NCBI GenBank assembly: GCA_905221615.1
Contig: CAJNDT010002779.1
Span: forward strand, 1,357,501-1,421,500
Source: Symbiodinium sp. CCMP2592
Taxonomy: Eukaryota > Sar > Dinophyceae > Suessiales > Symbiodiniaceae
DNA: 64,000 nt
Direction of reading: 5' to 3'
In this document: piece after piece, positions 60,622 to 64,000 of the stretch
Position numbering within the stretch: the stretch's first letter is position 1
Layout: every line of letters starts with the position of its first letter
The notes under the pieces: model-generated
Database searches by the model: none
Told to the model about the DNA's origin: nothing
The model's input: the letters and a program-made list of their open reading frames with translations, nothing else
Made by a program: the position numbers and the translations under genes

Positions 60622-61185
60622 AAGCTCGTTGTCGAACTGCAGGAAACTCTTGGGCTAGGTTTTGTTCAGACGCTTGAAAGCCCTGAGATTCCAGAAACTC
60701 CCAAGTACCCTTTAACGGAGCACTTATGGTCCGTAATTGTGGGTATTTAGGGTAGAATAGAGGGTAGCTTGGGGGGTCGAGGTTGCTTCAAGAGATCGAA
60801 GCACATAGCGATCTGTGTAAGAAGAAGGACACCTGGACTGTGGCTCCTCGTGTCCGCACAATGGGAAGGCTGGGTGGGCTGTTTCGCACGGCGCATCTTC
60901 AAGACCTCTCAAAAACCCAAGAACATATGTCGAAATGTACACATTCCTGAAGTGCTGTGATGATGAACACAAAACGAAACGGCTCCGGCATACGCCCAAC
61001 ACCCTAAACTCTGTGCCCTACAAGCCTCACGAATTCGAGACCCACAAGCCCCCGAAATCTACATGCCAGAAGTCTAAAACCCCACAACTCCCACAGCACT
61101 GAACCCTGAAAAAAACCAAGACCATAAAAAAGGCCCTCACTGGCGGTAGACACTACGCCTTCAGGTTGTAATGTAGCGGTCGGAA
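60622..61185. other. Spacer, no recognised gene
   Basis: Opposite-strand open frames at 60724-61002 and 60769-60960 overlap each other and show no domain. Confidence 0.35.
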
Positions 61186-61189
61186 TGAC

Positions 61190-61340
61190 AAATCAGTAAT
61201 AGGATCCCCGGGTGGTGCTTCTGTAGCTATACCATAATATAGACCAACAACCCTATTCCAAATGATAGCTGTATACCAGAATACAAACCAACACTAATTA
61301 CGCCCTATTCAAAATACTAAGGCCCGAGCATTAGGTCTCC
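61190..61340. repeat. Family B relic, duplicated
   Basis: Two repeats of an ACCAACA...TATTC phrase (61240-61320) and a terminal ATACTAAGGCCCGAGC suggest a heavily decayed family B element. Confidence 0.4.
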
Positions 61341-63325
61341 TACTTCTCGAGCCGTACACCTTGCCCTCTGCATGCCTTGCACGCTCGAACCGAAGGCCGT
61401 GCAACCTGAAGCCCTACCTGCACCCTGAAAGTATGTAGAATAATGGCGGTGGGCCATCATTTTCCCTACTTTACCCTAAACCCTAAACTCTCAGGTGGAC
61501 ACTGGACCCCTCAAGCAGTCAAAAAATGAACACACCAGGCATCCAAGCCACATAAGCCCTGACGACGGTATCCTAAACCACGCACTTATTTTGAAGGTTC
61601 TTATTATGAGCCCTGAAACTCAAAAGAGTAGGTGCTGGTAGGTTACAGTAAACCTTATAGACCCCAGCTTCCTGATCCGTGAACGGTCTGTTACGGTCTG
61701 TTTATGCAGCCCTTCGCCAGCCTGTGCCGGCGCCACCTGCGTTGTCAAGGGCGCCCAGAGACGACTTATAGAGGGTGAGCTCGGGTTTGGAGTTCAGGGT
61801 TTAGGGATTGGGGCTCAGTGTGGAGCTTTTTCTGTCAATATATTCAGCTTGTCTCTGTGCTGAGGTCCGGGTCCTTCCACAAGGCATTGGGGCCTACATG
61901 GACCCCAAGAAACCCACCTTTTTAGGGTTCCTTAATGAGGATTTAATGGGGTTCAGGTAGGGTTTATAGGCTTCACGATTAGCTCGGCGAAGAGCCAAGA
62001 AATCACGAGGCTAGCAGCGTCGATTTTTGAAATTTAGACAAATACCCAGCCGCCCAAAGGACTCCACGACATTAAGAAGTCCATGTTGTTTCATAGTTTT
62101 TCGTATTCTCACCGAATAGCGAGCGTGCGACAAATTGACTCAACTTTCTCTTAACAAAATGCACAGTTATCGACGTTATCGACACTGACAGCATGCCGTA
62201 AGCAGACACCAACATTCTACAAAAGGAATCGGTCATCGCGACGCAGCGGCTTTGTGGATATCTGCTAGGCATGATTGATCTCTAGCTCCAGAGAGTCAGC
62301 CTCTTGAGGTGCACTCCTATACTCGGGCGCTTCTTGATGTAACGAATTGAGATTCTTCGAACTCTAGTCACCTAGACTCCAGCACTGCCTCACCGCCAAT
62401 CTCGATCGACAAAGCCCGCAATGGCGAGTATCTGAACTTCCCTCAGCCCCCGATCCCTAAACCCCATAAGCCACAAGCCGCAAATTCCAATCCCTCAACC
62501 CTACAGTAAACCCTATTCAACCTTTTCCCTAAGCTACTCTGTGAACTTCAGGCGCCCGTGCCTGGCAGAAGGCCACCTGGCCAATGGCCTTGAATTGATC
62601 CTTCAGTGCCTGGTGGATTGAGCTGAATGGCTTGCTGGTTGGGGTTAAGGGCTGTTCAGGATAATCTGCAGGGTTTAGGGTTGGGGTTTGGGGCTGTTCG
62701 GGTTAAATCTGCAGAGTTTGCTGGTTTGGAGCTTGGAGCACCTGCCGGAACCTTTGGCAACTGTGGAAAGGTTGCACCGAAGCCACCGACATTATACACC
62801 TAGAAGTACCCTAGAAGTGCAACACGAAACCGAGCTAGCACTGCAAGCACTCACGTTCGTAGGACAAGACATGCTACTTTACGCGCATGATCTTCAGTTC
62901 AAACCTTACAGTTCTGACAGCCCCTACAATCAACAAAATTTAACCGTGAACCCCTAAACTTGCCCGAAACCTTAAAATCCTGAACCCCCAAGGGCCATCG
63001 ACATCCCGATCCTTAGCGGCTCATAGGATCTGGGGCGGAAGGGATCACTAGGCTTGTGCAAAGCCTCCGAGAGGTGCGCAAAGCGTGGAAGGGTATGCTG
63101 GGCTTTAGGGTTTTGAGGTCGTCTCTTTGGGGTGTATGGTTTTGGGATCAAGGTTTAGGGTTTTGGGTGGAGGGTCTTGAGGTAATGGGCATGAAGTATC
63201 ACCTTGCAACCCATACTTACTAAAGCTTCACGTTATGGTCAAGGCCTTGGGGAATTCGCAGCTGAACTCCTATGCGCGTCCTCTACGTTACAACCCCACA
63301 AGCAACACTAAGTCACTAAGCAGAC
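61341..63325. other. Low-repeat spacer, no recognised gene
   Basis: A family K-like half (CACCTTTTTAGGGTTCC) lies near 61915. Short TTTAGGG-like patches lie at 62670-62690 and 63100-63180. The plus frame 62688-62957 (89 codons) and minus frame 62072-62272 have no recognisable domain. Confidence 0.35.
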
Positions 63326-63328
63326 CTC

Positions 63329-63424
63329 TACCCAGAGGCTCCATAGTAGTTCCTTTTTGGGATTACTTTATAGGATTCTATATATGAACCCCAAAAAGGA
63401 ACTTCTTTGGAGCCTTAGGGTAGA
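63329..63424. repeat. Family H element, first of an inverted pair
   Basis: CTACCCAGAGGCTCCATAGT and TTCTTTGGAGCCTTAGGGTAG ends around ACTTTATAGGATTCTATATA. Its right arm has AACTTCTTT where other copies have AACTACTTT. Confidence 0.85.
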
Positions 63425-63543
63425 CAATGACTAAGCCCTGAACAGGCCGGGAGACTAAGCGGAGCAGTTCAATAAGCCCTCTTACATCAAAGGGGAGTTA
63501 AGGACCTTGAGGCGCACGGCTTAAATGTTGTAAAGTTTTAGGT

Positions 63544-63645
63544 TTACCCTACGGCTCCAAAGAAGTTCCTTTTTGGGGTTCATATATAGAATCCTATACA
63601 GTAATCCCAAAGGGGTACTACTATGGAGCCTCTGGGTAGAGTTCA
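63544..63645. repeat. Family H element, second of an inverted pair
   Basis: A near-exact reverse complement of 63329-63424, including the private AAGAAGTTCC change and the outer CTCTACCC/GGGTAGAG. The pair is about 120 bp apart and could fold into a large hairpin. Confidence 0.85.
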
Positions 63646-64000
63646 AGGTTTAGGGAGTCCGCGCCCTGAGACCCTCACACCGAAGCCTTTCGAGCTTTGG
63701 GGCGTCTGCGCTCTATAGCCCCCACCTGCCAGGACACTGAAGTGGGGAGGCCGCTGACGATTACGCGGGTGCCGTCCTGACAGCGAGGAGGGCTTTACGA
63801 ATTCGGGTTTGGGAAAATATATTTTACAATTGAGAATACAGTTCTAGAGTTGAGGGTTCAGGGCTCCGGGCATTCTAGCATGGGCCTCGGCTACCTTAGC
63901 CGCCTTAGTCCTTTCCGGACAGGGCAGGACGGGAAGACACCATGAGTTTAGGGTTCAGGGTTTGGGGTAGGGTTCATTCTCTTGTTGCAAAATGCGTGTA
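63646..64000. other. Window end, no recognised gene
   Basis: Only two TTTAGGG-type clusters (63845-63860 and 63948-63975). The rest is unassigned. Confidence 0.4.

Overview
The window looks like gene-poor, repeat-rich nuclear DNA of a protist, most likely a dinoflagellate or a related alveolate. This is inferred from the very abundant TTTAGGG/CCCTAAA telomere-type heptamers scattered on both strands, the dense small hairpin-forming elements, the long trinucleotide arrays, and one Copia retrotransposon whose polyprotein carries extra domains of a kind I associate with dinoflagellate Copia elements. No rRNA, tRNA, CRISPR array, bacterial operon or recognisable housekeeping gene was found, so the taxonomic call is moderate to weak.

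The one clear protein-coding unit is a near-intact Ty1/Copia LTR retrotransposon on the minus strand, 42390-53173 (10,784 bp). It has two 410-bp LTRs with TG...CA ends that differ by one base. Its 5-bp target duplication is ATTAG, its primer-binding site matches the Drosophila copia half-tRNA(iMet) type, and a polypurine tract abuts the 3' LTR. Reading 5' to 3' on the minus strand it encodes: a Gag N-part (coiled coil plus 20-residue repeats); a Gag capsid/nucleocapsid part (CCCH and CCHC zinc fingers) in a second frame; then Pol with protease, a C5-methyltransferase-like domain, integrase, a 2-oxoglutarate-dioxygenase-like domain, reverse transcriptase, RNase H, and a long C-terminal extension with a membrane segment and a Cys-rich tail. 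One in-frame TAA splits integrase between its first and second catalytic Asp. The element sits inside a copy of one of the small hairpin elements, giving a clean nested insertion.

The other ~53 kb is a mosaic of at least ten families of short (about 75-220 bp) terminal-inverted-repeat elements of MITE type, here called families A to L; telomere-like heptamer tracts that merge into degenerate variants; and microsatellites (1-193, 14276-14900, 32740-34860, 54129-54516, 59519-59790 and smaller ones). Family A clusters strongly at 25.2-28.5 kb. Some copies have visible target duplications (8 bp GGTAAGCC; 10 bp ACGTCGATTT), which supports DNA-transposon-type mobility.

Possible host coding sequence is scarce. 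The best candidate is an open frame at about 38.72-39.18 kb that reads through once a 109-bp family A element plus one copy of its 8-bp duplication is removed. A second, weaker one is a hydrophobic open frame at 34957-35406 (minus). Most other open frames are repeats, microsatellites or antisense shadows of the retrotransposon.
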